A DNA stretch of 64,000 nucleotides from Coxiellaceae bacterium (lineage in GTDB: Bacteria > Pseudomonadota > Gammaproteobacteria > Coxiellales > Coxiellaceae): assembly GCA_030680235.1 (NCBI GenBank), contig JAUXWQ010000062.1, forward strand, positions 18,233-82,232, read 5' to 3'. The notes beneath the pieces were generated by a model, which saw only the letters and a program-made list of their open reading frames with translations, did not search any database and had not been told where the DNA came from. How positions within the stretch are numbered: the first letter of the stretch is position 1; each line of letters starts with the position of its first letter. Position numbers and translations under genes: made by a program. Below, piece after piece: positions 54,654 to 63,859 of this stretch.

Positions 54654-55823
54654 ATGACAGCCCCTTTCATCAAACCCCTTTTCCATATATCGCAAGACTC
54701 CGAAAAAATGGGGGAAGATATTATTCAATTTACAAACGATGACTATAACAAAGAATTGGGACATGCCTTGATTGAAGCCAATAACGATGCTGAGGCCATC
54801 GGCGCATTTTTGCGGGAATATAGAGAATCACCTGAAACCTTGCGATCTTACGCGAAAGAAGTGGAACGATTATTGCTATGGTGTATTCACATTGCAAAAA
54901 TAAATATTTCGAGTTTGCGTCGCACGCATTTGCAAGTGTATCAAGAATTTTTAAAAAATCCTCAGCCAACAAAAATATGGTGTGGCCCTTCCGCTGCACG
55001 ATTAACAAAAGATGGCGACATCAATTCAAAATGGCGCCCCTTTGCAAAAGCATTGGGTAGCGCATCATTTAATAAATCACTCACCATTTTAGATTCTTTT
55101 TTTAATTATTTAGTACAATCGAATTATTTAACCGGCAACCCATTAGCCGTTGATCGCCGTCGTAAAAAAAGACAAGTACGCACCGCCAATATTATTGACC
55201 GTTATTTAGAAAAAGATGAAATTAACGCCACATTGAAAGCATTAAGCGAGATTAATACATTTCACGCAACCCGTGCACGCTATATTATTTTATTATTATT
55301 CTATACGGGATTGCGTATCGCGGAATCCGCCAATCACACCATGGGTGATTTTAAATTGAGCCGTGATCGCTGGTTTTTACGCGTGATTGGCAAAGGCAAT
55401 AAATTACGTGAAATTCCTATTCCTGATGTGTTACTCGATGTACTCGCCCATTTTCGACAAGGTGTCGACTTACCGCCACAACCTGAATTTCAAGAAAAAA
55501 CACCGTTAATTCCAATGCAAAATTTAGTAGATCCTATCTCCACAAGACGCATCGATCAAATTTTAAAATGGGCATTTGAGTTAGGTGCGCGTGAATTTGA
55601 ACATTCAGAACCTCACAAAGCCTCGAAATTACGTTTAGCCTCTGCCCATTGGTTACGACACAGCTATGTCACATATTTATTGGAAGCTGGGGCATCGTTA
55701 AAAGTAGCGCAAGAAAATGCAGGGCATGCCGATGTCAGCACAACGATGCATTACACACACGTCGCACAAATAGATCGACATGATGAAACAAATCAATTAA
55801 CGCTAGGTAATGAAAAACAATAA
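54654..55823 (+). CDS. tyrosine recombinase/integrase
   Basis: A 389-residue site-specific recombinase. The N-terminal SAM-like core-binding domain covers about residues 55-185, with an extra 50-residue extension compared with XerC/XerD. The catalytic domain has the full set: Arg in YTGLRIAESANH, Lys in VIGKGNKLREIPIP, His-x-x-Arg in HWLRHSYVTYLLEAG, His in ENAGHADVSTTMHY and the nucleophile Tyr in MHYTHV. All are intact, so it should be active. It lies between a family-C element and the orphan gene pair; no att duplication was found. It could belong to an integrated element or be a resident recombinase. Confidence 0.9.
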   Translation: MTAPFIKPLFHISQDSEKMGEDIIQFTNDDYNKELGHALIEANNDAEAIGAFLREYRESPETLRSYAKEVERLLLWCIHIAKINISSLRRTHLQVYQEFLKNPQPTKIWCGPSAARLTKDGDINSKWRPFAKALGSASFNKSLTILDSFFNYLVQSNYLTGNPLAVDRRRKKRQVRTANIIDRYLEKDEINATLKALSEINTFHATRARYIILLLFYTGLRIAESANHTMGDFKLSRDRWFLRVIGKGNKLREIPIPDVLLDVLAHFRQGVDLPPQPEFQEKTPLIPMQNLVDPISTRRIDQILKWAFELGAREFEHSEPHKASKLRLASAHWLRHSYVTYLLEAGASLKVAQENAGHADVSTTMHYTHVAQIDRHDETNQLTLGNEKQ

Positions 55824-56135
55824 ACTCAGCGCCACTCTCTTGGACACATCACCCACTTAGGAGCTGTGCAAAAATGGTTTTGTGCGCGAAGGCGGTTGGC
55901 AACCAAGTGATGTGAATAAGAATATCCATCAAAAGCCAACGCGCCATCGCTTGTATCTTTCTACATCGTGCCCAAGCCGCACCCTTCAGATTAGTTTAAT
56001 TTTACAGTGCGATAATGCGCAAAATGAAATTTTTGCTTTAGTACAATAAAAATTTTCGTGGCGTCATACCACTTTGATTATAAGCACGTTTTTTAACCAC
56101 GCCGAATAATGATTTATTTGGTAAGCAGGTACCCT
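55824..56135. other. gene-free stretch with family D repeat, copy 2
   Basis: This 312-bp region has no convincing gene. TTTCTACATCGTGCCCAAGC with CGCACCC (about 55957-55985) is a family-D copy. Further on, GTGG...CCAC (56059-56073) is a small inverted repeat and TTATAA (about 56080) could be a -10 box for the following orphan genes, with only a weak -35. Confidence 0.45.
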
Positions 56136-57878
56136 ATGAAATTTACCAGTAAAGCGGAAGCCTATTTGTATTCGATATACATGCTAAAAAGCATGCTAGC
56201 TGAGTCTGTTTCCCCTTCATCGCGGGCTGCAATAGAAGCAGCAATAAATTCCATAAAAATATGTGTTGAAAACCATGAGCAATACCCAAACATTGTTTCA
56301 GACATCCTAGATTGCTTAACGCCTTCAATTGATCCCAAAAATCGTCTGATATTAACACTGCTTTCAAGAGCGCTTTCTGAAAACAGCTATGAACAAACAG
56401 ATGCAGAAAAATGGAGGGCACCACTTGCACGCCGTTTTGAATCACAGATACAAATTGCATTATTGGAAAATCCAACAAAGGGAATGATGGCAGCTGTTAA
56501 AAAAGTTTCCGACACGCTACTTGATATATTAAGCAATGAAAAGTCCTGGTTTAAAAATGCTTTTTCATATCTATTGGAAGAAGGTGCTCATATTATTGCA
56601 TTCGGTAGTTTTGAAGAAACACCCAGTTTCTCAACAATAAAAAAAATATTATCTAGCAATAAGTCAGATCAACTTGCTGAAATTATGCATATGCATTATA
56701 AGTTTGCGCAGAATTTTTCCCGAAAACTAACAGGTAGACATGCTACCGAATCTGCTGAAATTACGTCGATCGCAGATACAAAAATGTATGGCTCAGCGTA
56801 TTACAAAGAACGAGGCCGGCTTACACAAGCCCTTTACAATGGGTTTGATCCAACAAAAACAAGTAATCAAATGGGCTTGTTGGTTGATGAAAACGATATT
56901 TGCGCCATAGGCCTTCCCTGTCATAGGTCCAGCTGGGTTCCAGACGCGAAAGCACAAACGCCTAATTTAACGTCGCCTTATGTCCAAAGTTTAATAAGTT
57001 ATGATATACCTTATGTTGCAGGACCCTCTGGGATGGTGTCGCTTTTTATAGCCCAAGCCATCGGATTTAATGTATTGACAACAACTTCGGAAAAACAAAG
57101 TTATGCTGCAGCGATAGCAGCTTATATGGTCTCAGGTGGATTTCATAGTCTACATGAGGTATTGGGCCCTTTAGCTATTTGTCTACCAGAACAAAATTTG
57201 GTCCCAGGATATGAAGCAAGTCCAACAGCTGATATACGCGCTCGCAAGGCAAAACCACCCAACTTCCATGCATTTTATAGCAACATGGCAGCAATAGATT
57301 CTCAGTTTAGTGCAGTACTAGATGCCGGCTGGAACAAGTTAAACGCCTTCATGAAAGATCTCTATATTGCGAAAGCAAAGTTACCATCCTATGAGACAGT
57401 ACTAAAAAATCGGCTGTTAGAGGGTATTAGCGCATATAACGGCAACACAATAAATGGCATGTCTATTGTTAAAAGCTTAAACTCAACTAGCGCAACGCAT
57501 TATAAAAAATTAATGGCGGGTGCGGAAACTGATTTTGAACGGATGGTGATCACCTACGCATTATTAGCCACTAAAAATGCGGGGGGTCTGCAACAAAATA
57601 TTTCTAGCGCATTGGGTTTTTCGGATGCAGAAGAAGCAAAACAGCATATAGAAGCAATGATAAAAGATCATATAAAAACCAGCAGTGGTGCATCAAGACT
57701 AGCTGAATTTGTAGATGAGGTGATAACATCCTTACAAGAACAAGTAATTGATAAAATTGTTAAATTAGCTATAGAAAAACCAAGTAAAAACAAGTTTGTA
57801 GATCCATTGTTAGAACTGCAAACAATAGAGATAGCACTTCAACCAAAAGAAGTGGCTACAAAAGTGTTAGTGATATGA
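56136..57878 (+). CDS. orphan protein, first of a paralogous pair
   Basis: A 580-residue soluble protein I do not recognise. The ATG at 56136 has AGG seven bases upstream. It begins MKFTSKAEAYLYSIYMLKSM and shares blocks with its neighbour throughout: CVENHEQYPNIV, RRFESQIQIALLENPT, IAFGSFEETPSF, a SSWVPDAKAQTPNL segment, then DIPYVAGPSGM and GFHSLHEVLGP. The conserved Ser/Gly and His-Glu in the last two blocks look like a possible active site. The C-terminal 135 residues, absent from the neighbour, are mostly helical. It has no signal peptide or membrane span. Next to a recombinase, and in a presumed intracellular lineage, a secreted effector is possible but unproven. Confidence 0.65.
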   Translation: MKFTSKAEAYLYSIYMLKSMLAESVSPSSRAAIEAAINSIKICVENHEQYPNIVSDILDCLTPSIDPKNRLILTLLSRALSENSYEQTDAEKWRAPLARRFESQIQIALLENPTKGMMAAVKKVSDTLLDILSNEKSWFKNAFSYLLEEGAHIIAFGSFEETPSFSTIKKILSSNKSDQLAEIMHMHYKFAQNFSRKLTGRHATESAEITSIADTKMYGSAYYKERGRLTQALYNGFDPTKTSNQMGLLVDENDICAIGLPCHRSSWVPDAKAQTPNLTSPYVQSLISYDIPYVAGPSGMVSLFIAQAIGFNVLTTTSEKQSYAAAIAAYMVSGGFHSLHEVLGPLAICLPEQNLVPGYEASPTADIRARKAKPPNFHAFYSNMAAIDSQFSAVLDAGWNKLNAFMKDLYIAKAKLPSYETVLKNRLLEGISAYNGNTINGMSIVKSLNSTSATHYKKLMAGAETDFERMVITYALLATKNAGGLQQNISSALGFSDAEEAKQHIEAMIKDHIKTSSGASRLAEFVDEVITSLQEQVIDKIVKLAIEKPSKNKFVDPLLELQTIEIALQPKEVATKVLVI

Positions 57879-59212
57879 ACTTTAAATCAAGACCAGAAGC
57901 ATATTTATATGCAATATATATAGTTCAGAGCATTATTAAAAAATATAGCGATAATGCTGATGTTGTTTTTACGCTTGAAAAAGCATCTCTCTTTTTTAGA
58001 ACCTGCGTTGAAAATCACGAACAAAATCCGACGATCGTTGTAAAAATAATTCAAAATTTACAAATACTGCTTGCGGATCAATTAGCAAAAAAAGATCTGT
58101 GTGTGCTAAAAGCACTAGCAAATGGCCTTTATAAAAGCGCTTATGAACAAACTGAGCAAGAACGCTGGATGAATCCATTGGGTCGTCGCTTTGAATCACA
58201 ATTACAAATTGAACTACTACAACATCCAACAACAGCAATGATACTTGGAGTGAAAAAAATATCGATTGCTATGCTTGATATTTTGGATAAAGAAATAACA
58301 TTGCAAATGCATTTTTTAAAACACCTCACCGAAAATTCAAACTATATTGCTTTTGGTAGCTTTAAAGATCTTCCAAGCTATGCAGATGTAAAAAAAATAT
58401 TAACGGATAATAATTCAAAAGATTTTGCGGTAATTATGTATGTTCATTTTAAATTTTCACGCGATCTTATACCACAGTTAAAAGATAACTATGAATCACT
58501 GATTACTGTTTTCAAAACGATTGAGGGAAAAATGTTTGGCTCACCCTATTATGCTGATAGAGGACGCGCTGGAGAAATACAAGGAATACGCACGAACAAA
58601 ATGGGCTTGTTGATTAACGACAGTGATTTATACAACGACGATTTGCCAACACATTCATCGAGCTGGGTATCTGACTCAAAAGCACAACGTCCTAACTTTT
58701 CATCTAGTTATCCAAAAAAGTTAACGGCACAGGACATACCCTATGTTGCGGGGCCTTCAGGTATGACAAGCAGATTTATCGCGCAAATGCTTGCACTCGA
58801 TGTTTTGCCAACACTTGAAGAAAAACAACTTTATGTGCTTTCCGTGACAGCTTATATGATTTCAGCGGGATTTCACAGTCTGCACGAGGTCATTGGGCCT
58901 GTTGCATTTTGCTTGAAAGAATTCAACCTTGTTCCAGGTTATCTTGAAGCAGGAAACTTTCGAACATTTTACGATTATATCGCTACCATTGATTCTGAAT
59001 TTTTAGACGTACTAGAAAACGGCTGGGGGAAATTAAATGCATTTTTCAGTGATAAATTTATGCGCTCTTCCAGTGCAAGCTTACCAAGCTATAGTGACTT
59101 AGTGTCCATTACAAAAGAGGGTGCGAAAAATCATTCGTCTTTTTTAAGCACTTTTACCGCGCCACAAAAGAAACCTGAATCTACACAGTTGGAATTGAAG
59201 CCTCCCTGCTAA
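57875..59212 (+). CDS. orphan protein, second of a paralogous pair
   Basis: A 445-residue protein starting MNFKSRPEAYLYAIYIVQSI. Its ATG overlaps the stop of the previous gene (ATGA), so the two are translationally coupled. It aligns with the first protein over nearly its full length: CVENHEQNPTIVVKI, RRFESQLQIELLQHPT, IAFGSFKDLPSY, GKMFGSPYYADRGR, SSSWVSDSKAQRPNF, DIPYVAGPSGMTSRFIAQ and GFHSLHEVIGP, then LVPGY. It lacks the first protein's C-terminal domain and ends in a short Lys/Pro-rich tail. The pair arose by tandem duplication. The function is unknown. Confidence 0.65.
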   Translation: MNFKSRPEAYLYAIYIVQSIIKKYSDNADVVFTLEKASLFFRTCVENHEQNPTIVVKIIQNLQILLADQLAKKDLCVLKALANGLYKSAYEQTEQERWMNPLGRRFESQLQIELLQHPTTAMILGVKKISIAMLDILDKEITLQMHFLKHLTENSNYIAFGSFKDLPSYADVKKILTDNNSKDFAVIMYVHFKFSRDLIPQLKDNYESLITVFKTIEGKMFGSPYYADRGRAGEIQGIRTNKMGLLINDSDLYNDDLPTHSSSWVSDSKAQRPNFSSSYPKKLTAQDIPYVAGPSGMTSRFIAQMLALDVLPTLEEKQLYVLSVTAYMISAGFHSLHEVIGPVAFCLKEFNLVPGYLEAGNFRTFYDYIATIDSEFLDVLENGWGKLNAFFSDKFMRSSSASLPSYSDLVSITKEGAKNHSSFLSTFTAPQKKPESTQLELKPPC

Positions 59213-59302
59213 CACATGCCGATTTAATTAAAAGCGGCTTCAGCACGATATATTTATACACAAGCTAAAAATGGTAATCTGAGAAAGTGCGGCGCAGCTG
59301 AA

Positions 59303-59650
59303 TTATTTTTCCTGCAGTAGTTGTTCAGGTGACAGTAATTGCGCTTGGGTTAACATGTCGCGCAAATCTTTTGCTGACAATACACCAGAATCTGCGTACA
59401 ACGCAGTTTGTTTTCGAATAATCATCACATAAGGCACAGAGCGAACAGCAAATTCTTCAGCAAGCATTTTTTGTTTTTCAACATTAACACGACCAAACAA
59501 AACACCGGGAAAATTAGGCTCAACTTCTAACATGATTTTTTCAAAAGCTTTACAAGGCTTGCACCAGTCAGCGCAAAAATCAATGACGAGCAAATCATGT
59601 TGCTGAAGTTGTAAATCAAAATTGTCTGACGTTAATTCGTGGATGGGCAT
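59303..59650 (-). CDS. thioredoxin-family protein
   Basis: A 115-residue cytosolic thioredoxin. The active site is WCKPC (Cys30, Cys33), with Lys instead of the Gly of classical TrxA (WCGPC). The cis-Pro lies in VRSVPYVMII. The fold is complete: LVIDFCADWC, GVLFGRVNVEKQ and SVPYVMIIRKQ. GGAGTG lies before the ATG. It faces the orphan gene pair tail-to-tail. It is probably a secondary thioredoxin rather than the main TrxA. Confidence 0.85.
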   Translation of the reverse strand: MPIHELTSDNFDLQLQQHDLLVIDFCADWCKPCKAFEKIMLEVEPNFPGVLFGRVNVEKQKMLAEEFAVRSVPYVMIIRKQTALYADSGVLSAKDLRDMLTQAQLLSPEQLLQEK

Positions 59651-59713
59651 TGAACACTCCTTGTTTTATTTGCACGCATGCTGCCGCACATGCGCGTCAA
59701 GCTAAGCTATCAT

Positions 59714-59760
59714 TCTCGCGCAGCCCTCCGGCTGCGCTACCGATGGATCTTCGTAGTATA
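59714..59760. repeat. family E short repeat, copy 3
   Basis: CTCGCGCAGCCCTCCGGCTG followed by CGCTACCGATGGATCTTCGT. GCAGCC...GGCTGC forms a stem. The related copies are at 19583 and 35575. It lies between adk and the thioredoxin gene, just past the adk stop. Confidence 0.5.
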
Positions 59761-59766
59761 AAGTCC

Positions 59767-60420
59767 TTAACCAATGCTTTTCAAAATCCGATCAAATACA
59801 TCGTTCGTTGCACCCACGCCAGAAATGACATGATAACGCGGCGCTTTTTGATCACCCGATGCCATCCATTCACGATAATACTGTAATAAGGGTTGTGTTT
59901 GCTCACGATATACTTGTAATCGTTTACGCACAGTATCGATACAGTCATCATCACGCTGAATAAGCGCATCCCCCGTTACATCATCAACACCCGGATTTTT
60001 TGGCGGATTAAAGACAACATGATAAACACGACCCGATGCAGAATGAACCCAACGTCCCGTGATACGTAAAATAATTTCTTCATCAGGAACTTCAATATTC
60101 ACAACATGGTCTAATAAAACCTGTTGATGACGCAAGGCATCTGCTTGTGCAATCGTCCGTGGAAAGCCATCAAATAAAAAACCATTGGCGCAATCAGGTT
60201 CTGCAATACGCTCTTTCACAAGATCAATAATGATATCGTCAGACACGAGCGCTCCTGAGTCCATCACTTGTTTGACTTGCTTGCCGAGCGTTGTTTGGTT
60301 ACGCACCGCAGCTCGCAGCATATCGCCCGTCGAAATCTGTACGATCTGAAAATGCGACACCAGCATTTGCGCCTGCGTCCCTTTCCCCGCACCGGGTGAC
60401 CCTAATAACATCAATCGCAT
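59767..60420 (-). CDS. adk: adenylate kinase
   Basis: Interconverts ATP + AMP and two ADP. The P-loop is [15 protein letters not shown]; the AMP-binding part has [11 protein letters not shown] and [13 protein letters not shown]; the long LID reads [20 protein letters not shown] without a zinc Cys cluster. I use the ATG at 60420 (217 residues; E. coli 214), which matches the family start [12 protein letters not shown]; an ATG two codons upstream is also possible since GAGG lies before both. It follows the pseudopilin gene. Confidence 0.96.
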   Translation of the reverse strand: MRLMLLGSPGAGKGTQAQMLVSHFQIVQISTGDMLRAAVRNQTTLGKQVKQVMDSGALVSDDIIIDLVKERIAEPDCANGFLFDGFPRTIAQADALRHQQVLLDHVVNIEVPDEEIILRITGRWVHSASGRVYHVVFNPPKNPGVDDVTGDALIQRDDDCIDTVRKRLQVYREQTQPLLQYYREWMASGDQKAPRYHVISGVGATNDVFDRILKSIG

Positions 60421-60474
60421 CGTCATAAACCTCAAAAGTATAAAATCGAGGTACTTTAACATGCTCATTTTGTT

Positions 60475-60996
60475 TTAGGAATGACATGCCGGGAAATCAC
60501 CCGTCAATGCACGTGTCCGACCCGACCGTAAAAGAACAATTTTTGCAGAGTCTGCATGTTTTTTCTTAGCACAAATATAAAAACTGCCTTGCAAACCACT
60601 TGCCAAAAATCCATCCGGTTTAAACCGAACAAGGGGCAAATCAGTCAAGGTAGGACGCCATAAAATAAAATAGTCATCAGGCACAGCCGCCTCAACGCGC
60701 AAGACTTTTTCATTTTGAAAATCAAGTACTAACTGGCCGGCATCCCAATTCGCACCACATTTTTCACCAGGGTCACGCGGACAGACTTCTATCAGCGCAT
60801 TCGATGCCATCGCACTGTTGCGGGCAAATTCAAGCGTATCAATGAATGAATCTGTTGTTTTAATCAGCTGATTTTTATCAATCCAACGGTCAAATGTCAC
60901 AATACTGACTACTAAAAGCCCCGCAATAAGGGCTGCCGTGACTAATAACTCAATCAATGTGTACCCATAACTTTGGATAGACGCGCACTTTTTCAA
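60475..60996 (-). CDS. GspH/FimT-type pseudopilin
   Basis: A minor pilin-like protein, probably exported and cut by prepilin peptidase. The motif GYTLIELLVTAALIAGLLVV gives the cleavage site after Gly and the hydrophobic N-terminal helix. The rest resembles GspH/FimT: WIDKNQLIKTTDSFIDTLEF ARN-like segment, the Cys pair around CPRDPGEKCG, and LRSGRTRALTGDFPAC at the end. The start is uncertain: the TTG at 60996 gives a short prepilin leader, while an open frame runs on to 61086 inside corB. Either way the gene overlaps the corB 3' end. One pseudopilin gene alone suggests a link to type IV pili or type II secretion encoded elsewhere. Confidence 0.8.
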   Translation of the reverse strand: MKKCASIQSYGYTLIELLVTAALIAGLLVVSIVTFDRWIDKNQLIKTTDSFIDTLEFARNSAMASNALIEVCPRDPGEKCGANWDAGQLVLDFQNEKVLRVEAAVPDDYFILWRPTLTDLPLVRFKPDGFLASGLQGSFYICAKKKHADSAKIVLLRSGRTRALTGDFPACHS

Positions 60997-62197
60997 TAGT
61001 ATTTTGCGAAACAGAAACCACCTCCATGGGATACCCCGCAATACGAACACACACCGCATTTTCCGGAATACTTTCAAGATGCTCAATAATTAACCCGCTT
61101 AAAGTACGCGATCCATTCAACGGAAAATGCCATCCCACCAAACGATTTAAATCACGAACACTAATACTCGCATCTACACTCATACTATCATCTTTTTCAG
61201 TTGAAATAAGGGCTTCCATGCCAAGCGCCCCCGTTGAAAAATCCCCGACTACTTCTTCTAACACATCACGCAAGGTCAAAAGCCCTTGAATACCCGCGTA
61301 TTCATCAACAACAAACCCAATAGTCGTTTTTTCGCGCTGAAAATTTAATACCTGTTGATGCAGTAAAACACCTTCAGGGATAAAATACGGCTCTTTTGCC
61401 AGCTGTAATAGCCCTGGCAAAGTTTGATAGCCTTTCGCAAGAAACACCAATGCACTACGCAACGATAGCACCCCCTGAATTTGATCAATATGCTCTCGAT
61501 ACAGTGGCACATAAGCATGTGGAAATTGCAGCAATTGCGCCACAATATCAGACCAAGGCTGTTCAATATCAACGCCCTCAATATCCCCTTTTGGCACCAT
61601 TACTTCTTCCGCAGTAATCTGCTGCAAATCGAGCACGTGCAACAACATATCTTGATAGTGTGAAGGTCGACCCGTGGCCTCATGCACAATCGAACGCAGT
61701 TCATCAATGGTTAAAGTCTCTACCACATTTTTATCAACATGCACGCCAAAGAGTCTTAAGAAGTTATTCGAAATAATATTCACTAACCACACGAAGGGAT
61801 ACAGTATTTTCAATAAAACCATCAAAGGCAGTGATACCCGAAGCGCTGTCGATTGCGACGATATGGCAGCCAATGTTTTCGGTGCTGTTTCTGCAAAAAC
61901 TAAAATCACAAAGGTGAGCACTACCGCTTCAACTAATACCCCCACCTCCCCAAATAGGCGCGTAGCCACAATGGTTGCAATCGCAGACGCCCCTATATTG
62001 CAACAGGTACTGCCAAGCAAAATGACGCCAAGCAAGCGATCTGGACGCTCCAAGAGTTTCAATACACGCTGTGCACGCTTATGGGATTTACGTGACAAGT
62101 GGCGAAGGCGATAACGATTAACCGCCATCATGCCCGTTTCGGCCATAGAAAAAAAGGCGGCGAAGAAGATAAGCAGGATTAAAACTGTGATAAGCAT
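60950..62197 (-). CDS. CorB/HlyC-family membrane protein with CBS domains
   Basis: A 415-residue inner-membrane protein of the CNNM/CorB family, linked to Mg export or homeostasis. It has a DUF21 membrane domain with FFSMAETGMMAVNRYRLRHL, VILLGSTCCNIGASAIATIV and LVFAETAPKTLAA. Two CBS motifs (EEVMVPKGDIEGVDI; KTTIGFVVDEYAGIQGLLTL) and a C-terminal CorC_HlyC domain follow. It closely follows the E. coli YfjD/CorB pattern. The ATG at 62197 is chosen because upstream in-frame codons lie in a hairpin element. In E. coli yfjD is also next to ffh. Confidence 0.92.
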   Translation of the reverse strand: MLITVLILLIFFAAFFSMAETGMMAVNRYRLRHLSRKSHKRAQRVLKLLERPDRLLGVILLGSTCCNIGASAIATIVATRLFGEVGVLVEAVVLTFVILVFAETAPKTLAAISSQSTALRVSLPLMVLLKILYPFVWLVNIISNNFLRLFGVHVDKNVVETLTIDELRSIVHEATGRPSHYQDMLLHVLDLQQITAEEVMVPKGDIEGVDIEQPWSDIVAQLLQFPHAYVPLYREHIDQIQGVLSLRSALVFLAKGYQTLPGLLQLAKEPYFIPEGVLLHQQVLNFQREKTTIGFVVDEYAGIQGLLTLRDVLEEVVGDFSTGALGMEALISTEKDDSMSVDASISVRDLNRLVGWHFPLNGSRTLSGLIIEHLESIPENAVCVRIAGYPMEVVSVSQNTIEKVRVYPKLWVHID

Positions 62198-62227
62198 GAT
62201 CAACGTCCAGTGTAAATAAGTAAAGCC

Positions 62228-62326
62228 TAGGGTCTGTTTACATTTGGTCGTCCGTAGCGAAAAAAGCAGACTTTGAGATAAAAAATGCTTTTTGCAGTAG
62301 GACAAGCCAATTGTAAACAGACCCTA
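62228..62326. mobile_element. family F hairpin element, MITE-like
   Basis: A 99-bp inverted repeat with perfect 15-bp ends TAGGGTCTGTTTACA (62228-62242) and its complement (62312-62326). Inner pairs such as AAAAAGCA/TGCTTTTT extend the fold. The TA at each end could be a target duplication, as made by IS630/Tc1-type transposases. It lies between corB and ffh. Only this copy was seen. Confidence 0.6.
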
Positions 62327-62348
62327 ACATGCTCACTGTACCAACTCA

Positions 62349-62377
62349 TTGCCCCAACAGGCAATTCCCCCTATAAT
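62349..62377 (+). promoter_or_regulatory. promoter of ffh
   Basis: TTGCCC (62349-62354), a 17-base spacer and a perfect TATAAT (62372-62377) lie 31 bases before the ffh ATG. This is the clearest sigma-70 promoter in the window. Confidence 0.75.
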
Positions 62378-62408
62378 CCAACCACTTTATTCACCACTGG
62401 ATCATCCC

Positions 62409-63797
62409 ATGTTTTCCCAACTCACCGAACGTCTATCCCACAGCATTCAAAAATTACGCGGCGTATCACGTTTTACTGAAGACAATATTAAAGAGGCCAT
62501 TGCGGAAATTCGAAAGGCGTTAATTGAAGCAGACGTTGCGTTGTCCGTTATTAAAACCTTTATCGATAACGTGACTGAAAAAGCCATTGGTCAAACCATC
62601 ATTAAACAAATCCGCGCTCAAGATGCGTTTGTAAAACTGGTTCAAGATGAATTAGTTGCGATTTTAGGCGGTGAAAACAGCGAAATCAATTTACGCGCAC
62701 AAAAACCTGTCATTATCTTAATGGCCGGTTTGCAAGGCTCTGGTAAAACAACGACCACTGCAAAACTCGCAAAATTTCTTACTGATACCCAGAAAAAAAC
62801 GGTCATGGTGACATCGACCGATATTTATCGTCCTGCCGCCCTGCATCAACTGGACGTATTATCACAACAGATTGGCGCAACGCTTTTTCCATCAACGGTG
62901 AACGACAAGCCCCTCTCAATTGTTCGCAATGCGATTGATGCTGCACAAAAACAATTTGTGGATGTCTTGATTATCGATACCGCGGGTCGTTTACATATCG
63001 ATGACGACATGATGCGCGAAATTCGCGAAATCAGCACACTCGCCAATCCAACCGAAACATTGCTGGTTGTGGATAGCATGGCCGGACAAGATGCGGCCAA
63101 TATTGCAAAAACATTCAATGAACAACTAGAACTAACCGGTATTGTATTAACAAAAACTGATGGTGATGCACGCGGTGGTGCCGCATTGTCCATGCGGATG
63201 ATTACAGGCAAACCCATTAAATTAGTTGGTACCAGCGAAAAAATGGATGGCCTCGATGCTTTTCATCCAGATCGCGTTGCCAATCGTATTTTAGGTATGG
63301 GCGATATCGTCAGCCTCGTGGAATCCGTTAAACAAAAAGTCGATAAAAAAGAAGCGGATAAAATTGCGAAAAAACTCCAGTCTGGCAAACGTTTCGACTT
63401 CAACGATTTTTTGACCCAAATTCATCAAATGAAAAAAATGGGTAGCATGCAATCGCTTATGGATAAAATGCCTGGTTTTGCAAAAATTCCGAAAAATGCG
63501 GCCGATTTAATGGACGATAAAGTCATTGTTCAAATGGAAGCCATTATTTTATCGATGACCAAAAAAGAACGGAAATTTCCTGCTTTAATTAATGGTTCCC
63601 GCAAACAACGTATTGCAAAGGGATCCGGCACGACCATTCAAGACATTGGAAAATTACTCAAACAGTTTGAAAAAATGCAAAAAATGCTACAGCGTTTTGG
63701 CGGCAACAAAATGGAAAAGCGCTTAAAACAGTTGCAACAATACAAGGACCATCTGCCACCAGAATTGCTCGCACAGCTGCCGAAAGAGTTTAAATAA
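62409..63797 (+). CDS. ffh: signal recognition particle protein Ffh
   Basis: GTPase of the SRP that targets membrane proteins co-translationally with 4.5S RNA and FtsY. The ATG at 62409 matches the family start MFSQLTERLSHSIQKLRG. Domains: N helical bundle; G domain with GLQGSGKTTTTAKLAKFL, DTAGRLHIDDDM, TKTDGDARGGAALS; and the Met-rich M domain (LTQIHQMKKMGSMQSLMDKM, SRKQRIAKGSGTTIQDI). The M domain has fewer Met than in E. coli. It is 462 residues (E. coli 453). It is divergent from corB; ypjD, usually beside ffh, is absent. Confidence 0.96.
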   Translation: MFSQLTERLSHSIQKLRGVSRFTEDNIKEAIAEIRKALIEADVALSVIKTFIDNVTEKAIGQTIIKQIRAQDAFVKLVQDELVAILGGENSEINLRAQKPVIILMAGLQGSGKTTTTAKLAKFLTDTQKKTVMVTSTDIYRPAALHQLDVLSQQIGATLFPSTVNDKPLSIVRNAIDAAQKQFVDVLIIDTAGRLHIDDDMMREIREISTLANPTETLLVVDSMAGQDAANIAKTFNEQLELTGIVLTKTDGDARGGAALSMRMITGKPIKLVGTSEKMDGLDAFHPDRVANRILGMGDIVSLVESVKQKVDKKEADKIAKKLQSGKRFDFNDFLTQIHQMKKMGSMQSLMDKMPGFAKIPKNAADLMDDKVIVQMEAIILSMTKKERKFPALINGSRKQRIAKGSGTTIQDIGKLLKQFEKMQKMLQRFGGNKMEKRLKQLQQYKDHLPPELLAQLPKEFK

Positions 63798-63825
63798 AGT
63801 TTTTGCTTGAACAACAGAGGGTAAG

Positions 63826-63859
63826 CAGGGTGCAGCTTCGGTACGATGTAGAAAAATAC
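63826..63859. repeat. family D repeat, copy 3 (inverted)
   Basis: AGGGTGCAGCTTCGGTACGA followed by TGTAGAAAAATAC is the reverse complement of the copy at 46084. It is cut at 63860 by a family-C element. Confidence 0.6.

Noticed and set aside
54654..55823. Recombinase as the chromosomal XerC or XerD
   Set aside because: It is 389 residues against about 300 for XerC/D, with an N-terminal extension and an insert before the active site, and is not next to dapF or other xer neighbours; left as a generic tyrosine recombinase.
62198..62305. 36-residue N-terminal extension of the CorB-like protein
   Set aside because: The codons lie in the family-F hairpin and do not match the family; the ATG at 62197 fits the known start.
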